From assembly GCA_013396915.1 (NCBI GenBank), contig VWZL01002832.1, forward strand, positions 64,428 through 128,427: a stretch of DNA of 64,000 bases, given 5' to 3'. Below are positions 34,601 through 50,033 of this stretch, piece by piece. The first letter of the stretch is position 1. Every line of letters begins with the position of its first letter. A program made the translations under genes and the position numbers. The DNA is from Stercorarius parasiticus (lineage: Eukaryota > Chordata > Aves > Charadriiformes > Stercorariidae). Below the pieces are notes generated by a model. The model saw only the letters and a list, made by a program, of their open reading frames with translations. It had not been told where the DNA came from and searched no databases.

Positions 34601-37324
34601 GTTTCACAAGGGAACCTGCTCTGGGGCACTGGTGGGGCTCTCCAGACACTCATTCCGTCTCTGAACACCTCTGCTCCCATGAGAAACACCAGCTTCCTAA
34701 AAACTCTCTTTTGGGGGTCAGATGCTCACATTTTAGAGGACAAATCTTACCCAGGAGCATTTTAACCATGCAATTCAATTTCGCTTGCATAAATGCATCC
34801 AAGTATGAGCACTACTAAAAATAAAATCTATGGTTAGTGTAATGCAATAATACAAACAAAATTATCTGAAACAGTGAAATAAAACACCTCAGTGTTACCT
34901 GAGAAAAAATGAACCACTGTTTCCTTTTTCCTAATGTGTTTCTTTCAGGAAAACAGGAGCACTCCTGTGCAATTTATTCTAGTTTACACAGTGTAAGTGA
35001 AATGGCAAGTAGAGAGAGAGTGATTTTTAGACTGGGATTCATTAGGCAGCACCATTTCCAGACCAGAAAGCAGCTCCTGTGTTTCACAAAGATGATCTAA
35101 CCTTGTTTTAAGGGGCTGCGTTGTTTTTCACCATGCGTGGTCCCGCATGAAAACATGAGCAAAGTGGGAAAAGCTTTGCAAGAAACTTTCTGGATCATTT
35201 CGCAGCTTGAGCATTGGTGCACTGACCAAGCCTGTCCCACGGCACAGTGGGATGCTGGAGCAGCATCCTTTGCTGCTGCCCGTATCCCGCAGACGCCACT
35301 GCTGCCATCAGAGTGATTTTGCTGACAAGAACAGGGCAGATGGGCCGGCTGGGTGAGTTATTAGGAAAGGACATTAAGAACATCTTCAGGGATTTGATTC
35401 CCAGTGTTGTTCGTCCAAAGCTCACTCTTTCCTGACTCAATATTGCGATTGCTTTGAGCTCCTCTGGATGGGGATCTCTGAGACTGATTGCAGCTGGTTT
35501 AAAATGAATAATTCATTCTCTCCTACTGATTTTAAAGAGAGGCAAAATTATCTGACTGACGATTCTCTGAAGAATTAAAGAGATTGCATACAAAATTGGT
35601 ACACATTATTGGAGCTTATTAAACATTTACAATTGTTTAGCTGTAAGACACTACAAGAATCCTAAATCCAGATCTGCAAGGCATATTTTGTTCTCCCTGT
35701 GGCCCCCAGATCTACCACTTACAGAGGCTGGATGAGACTTGGGGGCTGCGGAGCCATCCCTGCTTACTGCACCCCATGGCAGCCCTGGTGGGAGGCACCT
35801 CAGGAGGGACCTGCCACCAGCACTGGGTCAAGATGGTCATGGCTTTGTCCAGCCAGCTCCTGAAACCCCCAGGAGAAGATCCTCTACCTTTCTGGGGACC
35901 TTTCGGTGTTGAAATCCTTTCAGCCAACAGGTTTTGGGACTGTCCTTTGATGAAAGCCTCCATTGATCTTTCACGTGGGTTGGAGGGGCACTACGAGCCC
36001 TTCTGGTCACTTACCTGTAGGTCATTCAGGCTTTGGCCATCAGCTCTGGGCAGCCCTTCATTCAGCCAGAGCCTGCTCACCTTGTGTCCTTCCTGCTGTT
36101 AAAATGGAGCAGGCTGAGGTCTCTTCAGAGCTGCCTCATCCACAGCTTTAATTCATAAGTTCAGTTCTTCCTGATTTCCACCTGCAGTACCTGAAGTACA
36201 AACTTTTTGTGATGAAATCCAACCCTGCTCTGGTTGGACATCAGTCACCTTTTGCTAGCAGCTGCGGGTTCTCCCTCACCAACAAGTCCCTTCTGAAGTC
36301 CCCATCCTGCATAAGGCCCCTGGTGTAACCCCAGTGCTTCCAACGACACCCTCCTATTGAAACAACCTGTGGCACATGTAAGCATCCTTATTTTTTACCT
36401 TTTTGATGTGATCTGAAGTGATATTTAGAAGGTAAAATGCCATCTGCTGCCCTTTATTGTGGTCGGAGGGCTGAGCAGGAGCTTAACACAAGGACAAGAG
36501 TAGACAAAGTCAGCCCCAAGGTGTCTCTCTCCCAGCATCCTGCCTCTGGAACCATGTCACAGATGCATGATGTCTTCAGGTCATAAAACCAGAGCAAACA
36601 TGTGTAGACCTTCCAGGAACTCAGTGGTCTACAGCCCATCTGCAGTTTCTTGGGCCACTTGTATTTATTTGAGAGCTTTCAGAGCTTTCTCTTCCAAAAA
36701 TTTGCCTGGCATCCTCTTGAAATGACACAAACCCACATGTGGTGGGCAGTATTGAGCCCACGTGGCACACTGGTCAGTTCAGAAGTGACAATTGTGAAAG
36801 AGAATAACACAGTCTAGAAGGAAAAAACTGCCAACCGCTTCAATATTTTATTTTGCAAGTGATTGACTTTCCTTTCTTTACTTGAGACCTCTGAGGTAGG
36901 ACCCTATACAGACATTTTTATCAGGCACTTGTGAAACTGAGACCACTGATTTATGGAGAACTATGTGCAATTCACCTCATCTGACACCGCTGCCCACCCA
37001 TGACCCATAGTCTATGGTGGCTTTTAACTCAGAGAATGAATCCTCCAAATGTCCTAAATCAGAATGGTTAAATGAAATATTATTCAGACCTTTCTGATGG
37101 GTATCTATCCTATTTCTCCCTTTACCTAAGAGGTCAGCTTTGCACTTCAAGCACGATTGATGAGTCTTCTCTTCTGATGCGTTGTGAATTCAGTAGCTCT
37201 TTCCAGTTTTATGGACTGGACTCAATTTTATGGACTATTTTATGGTCTGGATTATCTCCCAATATGCACTAATTCTCTCCAAGAGAGCCTATTCATAATC
37301 AATAAGCACTTGTTTAATGACTAA
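31641..37324. other. intergenic DNA between convergent A1CF and ASAH2
   Basis: About 5.7 kb with no recognisable exon, RNA gene or full mobile element. Some moderately GC-rich stretches (33300-34500 and 35700-36700) produce overlapping frames on several strands without family resemblance. They may be old repeats beyond recognition. Confidence 0.6.
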
Positions 37325-37342
37325 ATAAAAACAGTTACATCT

Positions 37343-37348
37343 TTTATT
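37343..37348 (-). terminator. ASAH2: ASAH2 poly(A) signal
   Basis: TTTATT on the + strand reads AATAAA on the - strand, about 245 bases after the stop codon. It is followed by a TGTTTTTATT-rich stretch suitable as a downstream element. This would give a short 3' UTR of roughly 270 bases. Confidence 0.6.
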
Positions 37349-37593
37349 CCAATAAAAATCAGCTGCAGTAAGATCTGGCCAGGACTGGAACCGCTTGAAT
37401 GAGAATACATTGGACTAGTGAGACTGAATTGCTGGTAATAGTCAAAACTTCACAGGAAGTCAAGTTTTGCACAGCAAAGGATGACCAGCAGCACTTGAGG
37501 GACACCAAAAAAACTCCTATGCGTGCTTTGTGAACATTGCAGATATCAAATCTACTCCTCATAGGAAACAATTCCATTAATGAACGAGATCAT
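37349..37593 (-). other. ASAH2: ASAH2 3' UTR
   Basis: Non-coding sequence between the TAG stop and the AATAAA signal. No repeat or special motif recognised. Confidence 0.6.
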
Positions 37594-37783
37594 CTACAGA
37601 GTTGTGATTTCGAATGCTGAAGATGTGCCTTCAAATGGAATAGAGACAGAGTGAGTGATAGACAGTTTTTTCTTGTAGTGCCCAAGGTACCGTATCCTGT
37701 AGACGCCTGACTCTGTGCCAGGAGGGATGTACCATTCAATAGTCACATTGCTCCGACCAAATAATCCTTTGGTCCAATAAAAC
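37594..37783 (-). CDS. ASAH2: ASAH2 coding exon 21 and stop
   Basis: Encodes FYWTKGLFGRSNVTIEWYIP, GTESGVYRIRYLGH and FEGTSSAFEITTL, then TAG at 37594-37596. It forms the end of the C-terminal domain. The acceptor TCTACTAG completes a split arginine codon. 190 bases. Confidence 0.95.
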
Positions 37784-41194
<3,411 letters not shown>

Positions 41195-41857
41195 TCAGCC
41201 ACATCCTTACTTTTCTGTGTCACTTTAAACTGGAGAAGGGATTATGCTTCTGCGTGCTTTACTGGCAAATGTGGTAATTACTAGCAAAAATGCTTGTATT
41301 TCGCTGACAAAGCACAAATTTAAGGTAATAAATGATGCAGAGAATGAGTAAAGAACTTGATCATTAAAAAGAGAATGGACAGGTGAGGTATTTGCTGTCA
41401 TTGTCTATGCAAGATGAGTGATGGGACAAATTAAGCACTTTTCTAATTTTCTTTGTTCTTTTAAAATAATGCACCGGGCTGATAGGATGGAGACTAGAGA
41501 CCATGCTTGCTATGACTGGATGGCACAGGATATCGACTGAGAAAGAGTGTCTAGCCTAATGCACGACGTGGGTGCCTCTGACTTCAATAGTATGAAGAGA
41601 TCAGGAATGGGCTATATCTGACCAAATTAAGGACTTTGCCCCAAAAGCTTTCTGGTAGCGTGAATTCCCAAAGCGCTTGCTGAAGGGAGAAGTTATCTTC
41701 TTCTGAACTCCCAGCAAAGAGAAAAGAGCACTGGAAGCACACCATCTTACTCCTGAAACCTGAACATCAAAGATTAAAATGCAGCAGGCAGAGGCAGTAA
41801 CTAAATATTCACTAATCCTGAACATCCCCAATTGCAGCATCGCTGCGTTATATTTAC

Positions 41858-41917
41858 CGCATTCTCTGCAGAGCTCCTGGGGTTTGCGCCCACAAAAGTT
41901 ACTTCAGCAACTTCTCT
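41858..41917 (-). CDS. ASAH2: ASAH2 coding exon 19 (20-codon mini-exon)
   Basis: A 60-base exon encoding REVAEVTFVGANPRSSAENA. It is recognised from the conserved EVAEVxFVGANP segment of neutral ceramidases. Acceptor TTCCCTGCAG, donor GTAAAT, phase 0 on both sides. Too short and without an ATG to appear as an open frame. Confidence 0.92.
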
Positions 41918-42669
41918 CTGCAGGGAAATTGAGATTTATATTAAAGACTGAGCAGCATATTGCACATTAAGAATGTCTTTTGAAGATGCCATAGGAGTTT
42001 TTTAGTAGTTCGGTTGGTTTTTTGGTTTTGTTTTCAATTGTTTGTTGCAATAGCAATTTATGCTGTGAACTGGTATTCTGTGCTTTGCCATTCCACTTGC
42101 CCTGCTTGCTGGATAAACTCCAGCATAGTGCATAGGATTTCTGTGTAAAAGAGGGAGGGAAATAGGCGAGATTTTTAAGAATGCCTCCTTGCCTTCTTCC
42201 TACCTTACTGCTGGAGACAGCAATGAGATTAAAGTCCTTGATCTGAACACCTTATCTAAATTTTGAGCACTGAAAACTGAACCCTTTCTGACATTTTTAT
42301 TCCATTTACATTCCATACCAGAGGCACCAAAGGTGACCTGATTTCTGCTTGCAAAGAAATCACTGTACAAAATTTGCCTATTTAATCAACTGTTATTTTA
42401 TGTCAAAGCAGAAGGAGAAATCTTCTTCATGTTGAATAAAAGGCTTTTATTTTCCCCTTCATTCACCCATTTTAATCACATTCAGTACAATGACATTGAC
42501 ATGAAAATGCTCTGTCTCTGCCTTTTCAACCATGCCCACTAAGAGCAACGAGACCTTTTTGGTTTGAGAGCACCACGACTCTTTAGAAAACACAGACTTT
42601 TTTGGATGGGGGATAAAAATTTAAAGACAGTTTCCTAAACAGGTTTTAGCAAATACTTGAAGCTCTCAC

Positions 42670-42819
42670 CGCTCGATACTGTTGTCTCACTTCTTCTAGC
42701 ACATCCCCAAACGTCTTGTTCGCTGGCGCGCGATCGGCAGCAAGAGCAGGCACCAAAGTCAAGTTACCTACATTGAAAAGTGGGGGCTCTGGACCACGTG
42801 GCAAATCCTGAACTGTATT
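42670..42819 (-). CDS. ASAH2: ASAH2 coding exon 18
   Basis: Encodes NTVQDLPRGPEPPLFNVGNL, TLVPALAADRAPANKTFGDV and LEEVRQQYRA. The RGPEPP and TFGDVL motifs are family hallmarks. Acceptor CTCTCCCAG, donor GTGAGA, 50 codons, phase 0. Confidence 0.95.
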
Positions 42820-43461
42820 CTGGGAGAGGGAAGATGTGCTCATTATACATACATATAGATGACCAGTATCTCCCTGATGAATCATATCACTGCCGTGGCT
42901 CTTTATCCATGAAGTTCATTGTTTAGATAGATTTTTAAGAACTAGGGCAATAAAGTGAGCGCAAAAGCAAACAAGAGGATCTTCATCTGAGCTATGCATG
43001 CAGGAGCAATCCCTGCAGGACATCTGCTGCCCTGTTGCTGAGGTCCCCCCCAGTCCAGCTGCTAGAATATCCCATGACTTCAGGAGGCAGTGCCCGCCCA
43101 CTGGTCCTGCCTGTTCATGTGGCCCACAGATACAATGGTAATGAACATTGCCATGTACAGCAGAAACGTAGCAGACTTTTATTCCTCTTGGTAGAAAAGC
43201 AGCAAATTCAGGCCATGCTGAAAGGTTGGAGGTACCTATTTCCTAAACTTTGAACCACAAAACCCCCAGAATTTCTCAAGTGGTATGAGACCCCCATTAC
43301 AGGAATTATTTTCATACCACACGAGAGTTTCTCAAAGAGGTTTCTTACGAGAAAAGAGAGAGCAGCAATCATGCAGCCTCACTGAGGAACAAATACAGCC
43401 ATCACCATTTACAGGACTTAAACACCTCTAGCGCATGTGGCATATAGAAAATTTTGATTAC

Positions 43462-43557
43462 CGTAGCAATAGCCTTTGCAAGTCCTCTGTACAGCTGAAT
43501 ATAAGCAGAAAGGGTGTGAGGTCCATAAATAGTTGATGCAGCCTCATATCGTTGAGC
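43462..43557 (-). CDS. ASAH2: ASAH2 coding exon 17
   Basis: Encodes AQRYEAASTIYGPHTLSAYI and QLYRGLAKAIAT, close to the mammalian sequence. Acceptor CTTTTCTAG, donor GTAATC, 32 codons, phase 0. Confidence 0.95.
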
Positions 43558-44436
43558 CTAGAAAAGGACAAATTTGGAAAAGAAGGGGCTGAAGGACTCT
43601 TGAGCAGCTTATACAGCTCATCCTACTGCTCCAAGACAAGATAAGCACTATTCCTGCCGGGGTTTATTTACCCCCTTACTACTAGGGAGGCAGCCCAACA
43701 ACTTGCCTAAGTATTTCTGCTGCAATTTCAGGTTACTCTTCATTCTTCAATGCATCGCAAACAGGGAGGTCCAGTTGTCACTTCCAATTACCACAGCTCT
43801 TTTACTCTTAGGGGCTAATGGTACAGGATGTCTCCTCTCCAACTTATTGGGTTGGACAACCCCAGTTCTTCCAACCTTCCCTCTCTAAAATCAAGTTTCT
43901 AAAATCAAGGAGTCCATACAATGGTCCACATCTTCATCAAAGCACAGCATCTACAATGCCTTGTGGGGACCCTTAAAACTGGGTCTTGCAAGATATATTG
44001 TGATCTTTTCCACAGCAACTGGCAATGCAATTCATGTTCGCTTTACGACCCTACATCTCCAAATTTTTCTTCTGGCAATTTTGCCACCTTATGAAGATAA
44101 TTACTAATCCATCCAAGTCATCAGGAGATTGCTAAAACAGACCTGAACTCACAGGAACTCCGCCTTCAGTACGTCTGACCATTTCCACATTAAAGCCTCC
44201 ATATGTATTCTATGGATGAGGAGTATGGAGGAGCTATGGTCAGGAAACCACATTGACCATGTCACCAATGCCAGAATAAACAAGGAGGTCTCATGATTTG
44301 TGCCACAGATTCTTCAGCTTTTTTTGTGGCAAAGGAAAAGTGCTCTAAACATACATAATGTCACATGAGTTATCATCCCATATTGCCAAGAGCTGAGCTC
44401 AGTTAGCCATCTTCAATCTGCAATTTTAACATTTAC

Positions 44437-44532
44437 CTGGTATTCTTCATAGGTGGTAATGTAATGGGTGTAGACGTTGCACAGACCTGCAATTACAACA
44501 TCCATTCTTGCTGTACCATGAGAATCAAATTC
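44437..44532 (-). CDS. ASAH2: ASAH2 coding exon 16 (zinc-ligand tyrosine)
   Basis: Encodes EFDSHGTARMDVVIAGLCNV and YTHYITTYEEYQ. The tyrosine in THYITT corresponds to the zinc-coordinating Tyr579 of the human enzyme. Acceptor TTTCTTAG, donor GTAAAT, 32 codons, phase 0. Confidence 0.95.
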
Positions 44533-44586
44533 CTAAGAAAGGAAATAAATCACTAATCTTGTAACAATTGCTTAATGCACAATTAT

Positions 44587-44642
44587 ATTGTTGTTGTTAT
44601 TATTGGTGGCGATTGCTGTTGCTGTTGTTATTATTATTATTA
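44587..44642. repeat. TTG/TTA trinucleotide repeat
   Basis: Runs of TTG, TTA and GCTGTT-type triplets on the + strand, about 55 bases downstream of an intron border of ASAH2 exon 16. The Leu/Val/Ile-rich frame at 44588 is its artefact. Confidence 0.9.
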
Positions 44643-45321
44643 ACCAGGACAGAATACAAACTTATGGTGGGGAGGGGGCTGGTTGTTCAAGAATGCAACC
44701 CTACAAGTGTAATTTGCCTTTATTAATGTCTCATATTCACTTTCCAAAGAAAAAGAGGAGAAATGACTTCATATTCCAGTAAATTTAATAGATTTAGGGA
44801 TTTTTTTGAAGATGATGTCTGTATACTCCCCAAAAAATTGGTGATAGAGCTATGTGAGACAGGCTCAGTGAGTTGTGGAGACAGCATCTGAGATTAAGAT
44901 GGTATTTAGGCTGCAGCTGGGAATAGGATGTATCAATCAGGAAAAAGGGAAAAATACATTTGCCATTTTTTTTTCCAGGTTTTCTCATGTTGCAAAATGC
45001 CAGTAGGGATTAAGGAGCTAAAACCCTCCATCCTACAGAAAAAACTCCTGCTAGCATCAGTTATGCCTGGATCCCAGTTGAATTAGCTTGTGTTGGCTTA
45101 ATGGATTGAAACTCAATCTATTTGGGGAGGATATTCATTTCTCCTGCATGACAGTAAGCGCATGCAAAATGTGTCTGAAACAATTGTAAGAAGGAAACAC
45201 CTGTGATACATGAAACCCATGATTCCAGCTGGGAGGAGACAAAGGAAAAACCAGAATAATCAAGAAAAGTGACGTTCCAGATACGCTGCACTCTGGAGAA
45301 ACCTCTTCCTCAGGAACTTAC

Positions 45322-45361
45322 TCTTTTAACAGCTTCCCGTAACCTGCGTCCAGACATGGTC
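45322..45361 (-). CDS. ASAH2: ASAH2 coding exon 15 (40-base mini-exon)
   Basis: Encodes TMSGRRLREAVKR after completing a split threonine codon. It matches the conserved TTMSGRRxREA segment. Acceptor TTCCCCTAG, donor GTAAGT. Unusually short. Confidence 0.93.
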
Positions 45362-46018
45362 CTAGGGGAATTAAGGTTACAATGTCAGTCTCCAGAAATG
45401 CAGTCAGCTAAAGCAGGAATCTCTGGTTGGACATGCAGCACCCCACCAGAAATTCACATAGCACTTGCAGCGCTGCTCAGCATCCTTTAAGGCTCCCCTG
45501 CGATGGGCTCAACCAAAACACCTCTAAGCATTTCACATACGGCATCACAGCCAGGGTGAGGCTGGAGGCACCCCAGGGTGGGGTGACATAGGAAAAAAAA
45601 GTGCTATCAATAAATCATTATCCTATTTAGATTTTCACCATTGTACCATCAAGAGTCAGTGCAATTCATCATTATGGTATTTGTGGAATGAAAAAAAAAA
45701 AAATCAAAGTTAACAAGTTCATTTCATTGAAACTGCATTTTGCAATGAACGGTTAAAATTATTTAGGAAGCTTGTTTGCATCTCATTCCCATGGCTAATT
45801 TACAGGAGGGAGAAGAAAATGGGAAACCCCAGGTAACCAGTGGAGACAGTATACAATAAAGTACTTGTGGTGGACATATGTGTAGTGCCCACACACCTAT
45901 CATATGCTGGGGACAATTTTTTAGCCTGCATCCCCTTTCTAACTGTATGCAGAAGTATCACAGGTAGTTTGAATGCTGCAAGCTGAAATACATAGAACAA
46001 GACCAAAGAAATACATAC

Positions 46019-46113
46019 GTGAATTCTCCGGGCACAGCAACAATTGCCAGTGATCCAATGGCAGCCATCTGAACATCCACGATGTCAGGGTGCCATGGGC
46101 GAGGCCGAGTCAT
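46019..46113 (-). CDS. ASAH2: ASAH2 coding exon 14 (zinc-ligand glutamate)
   Basis: Encodes MTRPRPWHPDIVDVQMAAIG and SLAIVAVPGEF plus two bases of threonine. The glutamate of PGEF corresponds to zinc ligand Glu540 in human. Acceptor CACCTCAG, donor GTATGT. 95 bases. Confidence 0.95.
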
Positions 46114-48319
46114 CTGAGGTGAAAAAAAAAGTGGACATGACTATTGTAGGACAGTAGCAAAAAAAGGTAGCTGAAGTGTTTTCCTTCCTACAGTCATAAA
46201 TGAGGCAAATAAACATACTTTGTAGACAGGCACATGAGAAAGTGTTTTTCCTCCACATGTACAGCAAGTTGTCTGACCATAACAGACAGATAAGGCACAC
46301 GTAATGCAACAAAAAAGGTGTTCCCAGAGGGGTAGCTTAAATCAAAGTGGGTAAATAAGGTCAGGGTAGCACCTAGGAACCTCTCACCTCCATGGGGAAA
46401 GGATAGTGTTAGGATCAATAAGGTTGATTGTCTGACCGGGAGAGCAAAAGTGAATGAGTGAGATCAGAGAGCTCCGTGGCAATGGGAAATGAGAGTTACC
46501 TCTTCGTTAGCTGAGCACACGCACCGTCGGTTATGATGCAGAGGGAGAGTTTCTAAGTCACCCAGAGTGTGATGCTCAGGGAACCCTTGACCATAGCCCT
46601 GACTTCAAACTGCCCCTTAGCAGGGACCACACCGTACTCAGACTCATCAGCATTGCAGCAGCTAAAATGCACACTACAGCAGCATTTCTTCTCAAAAAAA
46701 AAAAAAAATCTAGATGAAAATGAAGAAAACTGTTAAAAGGAAATTAAGAACAACAAGAGCTCGAGGGTGGCATGGCTCCACCAAATGAAATGCAAAATCC
46801 CTCTCCAAGTCAAAAAGATTTTTAAGGAGCAATTTACTGGGGGAAAAACATGAATGACAAAACCTTGTGAAGCACACCAGAAGCAGGAGTGAGTTCTGCC
46901 AGAGCATACATAAAAGGATGCTCAGAAGGTGACAAAGTGGTAAGAATAAATTGTAATTTACTGTCAGTAGCACCATCCTGGATGGAGGAGGTGGGGTGGG
47001 ATGAGGGTCTGTGTTGGGACCTCTTTTTATGAGAGATGAGGTAAGGAGCTGATTGAACACAAAGTGACACCAGGAAAGCTTTTAAAGAGACTGATGAAAG
47101 GAATAACAATGAGTTGCCTCATCCAGATGGCATCCCTCTAAATGCTCTAAAGGACCTTGCACAGGATCCTGCTCCAATACAGTGTGTTTGCCTTAATGCC
47201 AAGGGAACAGCAGGTGAAAAATGGGGCATCAATTTTCTTTAAAGTTCTAAGCAGGATTTTTGGAAAGTATAGTAAGAACAAACACCAAGTCCTGCCCAGG
47301 ACAGAGCAGCCCCTAGCATGGGACAGCAGCTCTGCAGAGGCTGGCCCTAAGAAATATCCCTTTCCTGTGTGAGTGGAACATCCCTGGGATGGGGACCCAA
47401 GCAGCGGGGGATCTCCACCCTTGCTGACTGCCTCGACTCTTCTGAACATGGCCCTGAGCAACCCGCTGTAGCTGCAAGTTTTGGTCCTGCTGGGAGGGGG
47501 GTCGTGCAGGAGATCCCCACCCCAGGGAACCTCCAGCCTGAGCCTGGTTTGATTCTACCTGTGGATGACTAAGTCTGGCATCAGTCGGTGTTACAGCTCA
47601 CAGAACTATCAAAAGCTTACATAAACACGACAGAAAAGCAGAGATGTCAACAGGACATTTCCAGAGGAAGTCAAAGCCCAGCAGAAACCTTTGAAGACAA
47701 CACTGAGAAGGTGGGTAAGTTGATACAGTCCCCAGAGTTTCCAAAACGTACCATGATGAGTTAGTTCATTTTGCATGGACCAGTCTGTCACATGACAAAA
47801 AGAAAGGTCCTCTTATGGATTAAGGTAGGAAACCAGTGGTAGGATGGAAGAAAAATCCATACAGAGCTATTAAGATCTGAGCACCAGCAGAGGATGTCCT
47901 GAAGCCAGAGACTACCAGGAGTCGATGCTGATTTCCATGCACTGTTGGTTTTCCCTGACCTCATGCATTTTCCCTGTGAATCCTGCTCAGGGCTGTTTCA
48001 CAGGCAGAGAGTTAGGCCAGGATGGATATTCAGTTGGGTTTTTTGACCCTAATGAGAGCAGCAGGTCTGGTCCCTCCTCCTGGGATGTATGGAAAGGATG
48101 CTCTCCAAGAGGAAAATTTACACCTCTCTCATTCTGATGCAAATGACAACACTTATTCTTGATTACTGTTTTCAGGCCTTCAAAGCCCATGCAACTCTCT
48201 CTCCCGCCTTGTTCTTCAACATATGGGCAGGCACAGGCATTGTCTATAGCACCCTACCAAAACCTATTCCAGATCAGCAATCTCTGCACTTCCCAGGGCA
48301 CACACCAGTGTATCCTTAC
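46114..48319 (-). other. ASAH2: ASAH2 intron 13
   Basis: 2.2-kb intron containing a GC-rich CR1-like fragment at 47340-47550. No exon recognised. Confidence 0.75.
47340..47550 (+). repeat. GC-rich CR1-like fragment (copy E)
   Basis: Sense order: GGCCCTAAGAAATATCCC, CATCCCTGGGATGGGGACCC, GGGGGATCTCCACCCTTGC, CTTCTGAACATGGCCCTGAG, CAACCCGCTGTAGCTGCAAG, TTTTGGTCCTGCTGGGAGGG, then CTCCAGCCTGAGCCTGG. It is the longest copy. GAACATGGCCCTGAGCAAC is nearly identical to the standard CR1 3' UTR, which supports the family link. Confidence 0.65.
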
Positions 48320-48435
48320 CTCTCCAGTGCTAAAGAGGATTGGCTTAGGTTTGTGGCAGGCTTTCGTTTCATTGGATGGCTCTCCCAGCAGCTGGTCCCG
48401 GATTCCATCCCAAAATGGGTCCCCTTCTACTGAGC
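48320..48435 (-). CDS. ASAH2: ASAH2 coding exon 13
   Basis: Completes a split glycine, then encodes SVEGDPFWDGIRDQLLGEPS and NETKACHKPKPILFSTGE. Acceptor CCCTCAAG, donor GTAAGG. 116 bases, ending in phase 0. Confidence 0.95.
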
Positions 48436-48939
48436 CTTGAGGGAGAGACATTTTTTAAATGTTGTTCCTTCAGCTGCCCCAGCAGCTATGGGACAGCAAA
48501 TTCATTTATTTGCCCCTTCCTGCTTATGTGGAATGGGATAGGATATTTTTCAGTGGATTCTGACTATCTCCCTTTTCTGGGGTGGTTTGAAAAGCCAAGC
48601 TTTAGCCCAGCTGAGCTCCATCTTGGCAGCCTTCGAGTAATGAGAACAAATGAGAAAGATTGTCCCAAATCCAGCTCTTTCTTCTCCCCACTCCCCATCC
48701 AGTGCTCTCCTTCCTTCAGAGCGTGGTCATAGCTTTCTCCAGAAGCTTTCTGACGAACACAGACAAACTTGCAAGGGGGCTGTAAGATCACACCTTCCTA
48801 AACAACATCCCTTTGGAGACTGTGGTTCAACCAGACGTTGATGTTCTTAAATGACTCTGAGGTTCTGAATCTATTTGGGGGATGCCCCATGTCCCCTCCA
48901 TTTGTACGAAGCCATATTGACATCTGCTGCCTAAATTAC

Positions 48940-49021
48940 CTTGTGTGAAGTTGAAAGCTCCCACTCCATCAATAGTCCCGGCGGCAAAGCTGTATCCTAA
49001 GGCTGGTTTACATGTTTTAAC
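48940..49021 (-). CDS. ASAH2: ASAH2 coding exon 12
   Basis: Encodes VKTCKPALGYSFAAGTIDGV and GAFNFTQ, nearly identical to mammals (VKTCKPALGYSFAAGTIDGV also in mouse as recalled). Acceptor CCAATTAAG after a long pyrimidine tract, donor GTAATT. 82 bases. Confidence 0.95.
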
Positions 49022-49159
49022 CTTAATTGGAAGGGGAAAAAAAAAAAAACGAAAAAGAGATATTTTAATACCAGTTCCCCTCAGCATGCCGAGTCCTGCT
49101 GTGAGCATATAACATTTATTCCTTCCTTATACCTGCATCCTGAGAGCTCCTGCTCTTAC

Positions 49160-49264
49160 CGTGTGTGTGGCATTGAGCTCCACCGAGACATCACTCATGT
49201 TCACCCACTGGTGAGCTGAGCTGAGGGGTCCTTTGACCTCCTGGGAAGCTTTTTCGTACAGCTC
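49160..49264 (-). CDS. ASAH2: ASAH2 coding exon 11
   Basis: Encodes ELYEKASQEVKGPLSSAHQW and VNMSDVSVELNATHT. Acceptor GTCCCTTAG, donor GTAAGA, 35 codons, phase 0. Confidence 0.94.
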
Positions 49265-50033
49265 CTAAGGGACACAGAAAGTAGAAATCCTTGAGGAAGA
49301 AGAAATCGGGAGCCCAGCTTTTCTGAATTTCAGCTACATTAATTATTTCTTCATTCTGTTGACACCTGAGTCTGCAGAGTTAAAAACAAAGCAGTGTTTT
49401 CCCTCGCCATTTGATACACATGCCAGCCCACTCTGAGTGGGGCACTCTTTCACTTGCAAGTCACGATCAACCCAGAGTGACTTCAGGGCGAGCATGTGAA
49501 ATGGCGATTAAAAGGAAACCGCCACCATCAAGCTTTCTGCGCTTACTCCTCTGGTGGACCCGTTCCAGTTCCTACAAGCTGCTGCCCCTGAAACAGCGCT
49601 AAGAAATGTCCTCTTACTGACTACTCTCACTTTACATGAAGCCACAAAAGGGGAACCAGTAAATTCAGGTGACTTTTGAGCCCAAGGACGCAGGTGATGT
49701 AAGGGATCCCATAGGGTGGAGGACACCAGCTGAGTACACGCAAAGTCAAGCAGGGTAAAATGAGAATTTTACGTGGATGTTTAAGCTGGCACATTTTAAC
49801 TCACATTTGTGTTTGTTTGGGAGTCTGATGCCAAAGTTGGCCAACAAGTGGTGGTGTGTCTGAGCTCTTCTGAGAGTTTTCAACACCAGCGATTTTTCCC
49901 ATCATGACACCTCTGAGATGTATGCATGGGAGGGAGGGGGAGATTATAAGGGGCAATATCCACATTATAAACTGATGAGGAATATTGAGGTTAAAAGCCC
50001 AAACCAACGTTTTCAAATTGCAGTGCCTGCAAT

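Noticed and set aside
35700..36700. Moderately GC-rich block that looks like an old repeat
   Set aside because: I could not match it to CR1 or any other family by eye, so no element is called.
42204..42250. Exon-like 47-base segment on the - strand with AG at its front and GTAGGA at its end
   Set aside because: It would shift the ASAH2 frame, it has no homology, and the true exon between 42670 and 41155 was found at 41858-41917.
42300..42360. VTFGAS-like reading on the - strand that resembles part of the EVxFVGANP motif
   Set aside because: Resemblance covers only five residues. The real motif lies at 41858-41917 with good splice sites.
45553..45592. Short GGCTGGAGGCACC-containing piece that looks like the GC-rich CR1-like family
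   Set aside because: Only one block (about 40 bases) remains, so it is not annotated as a separate feature.
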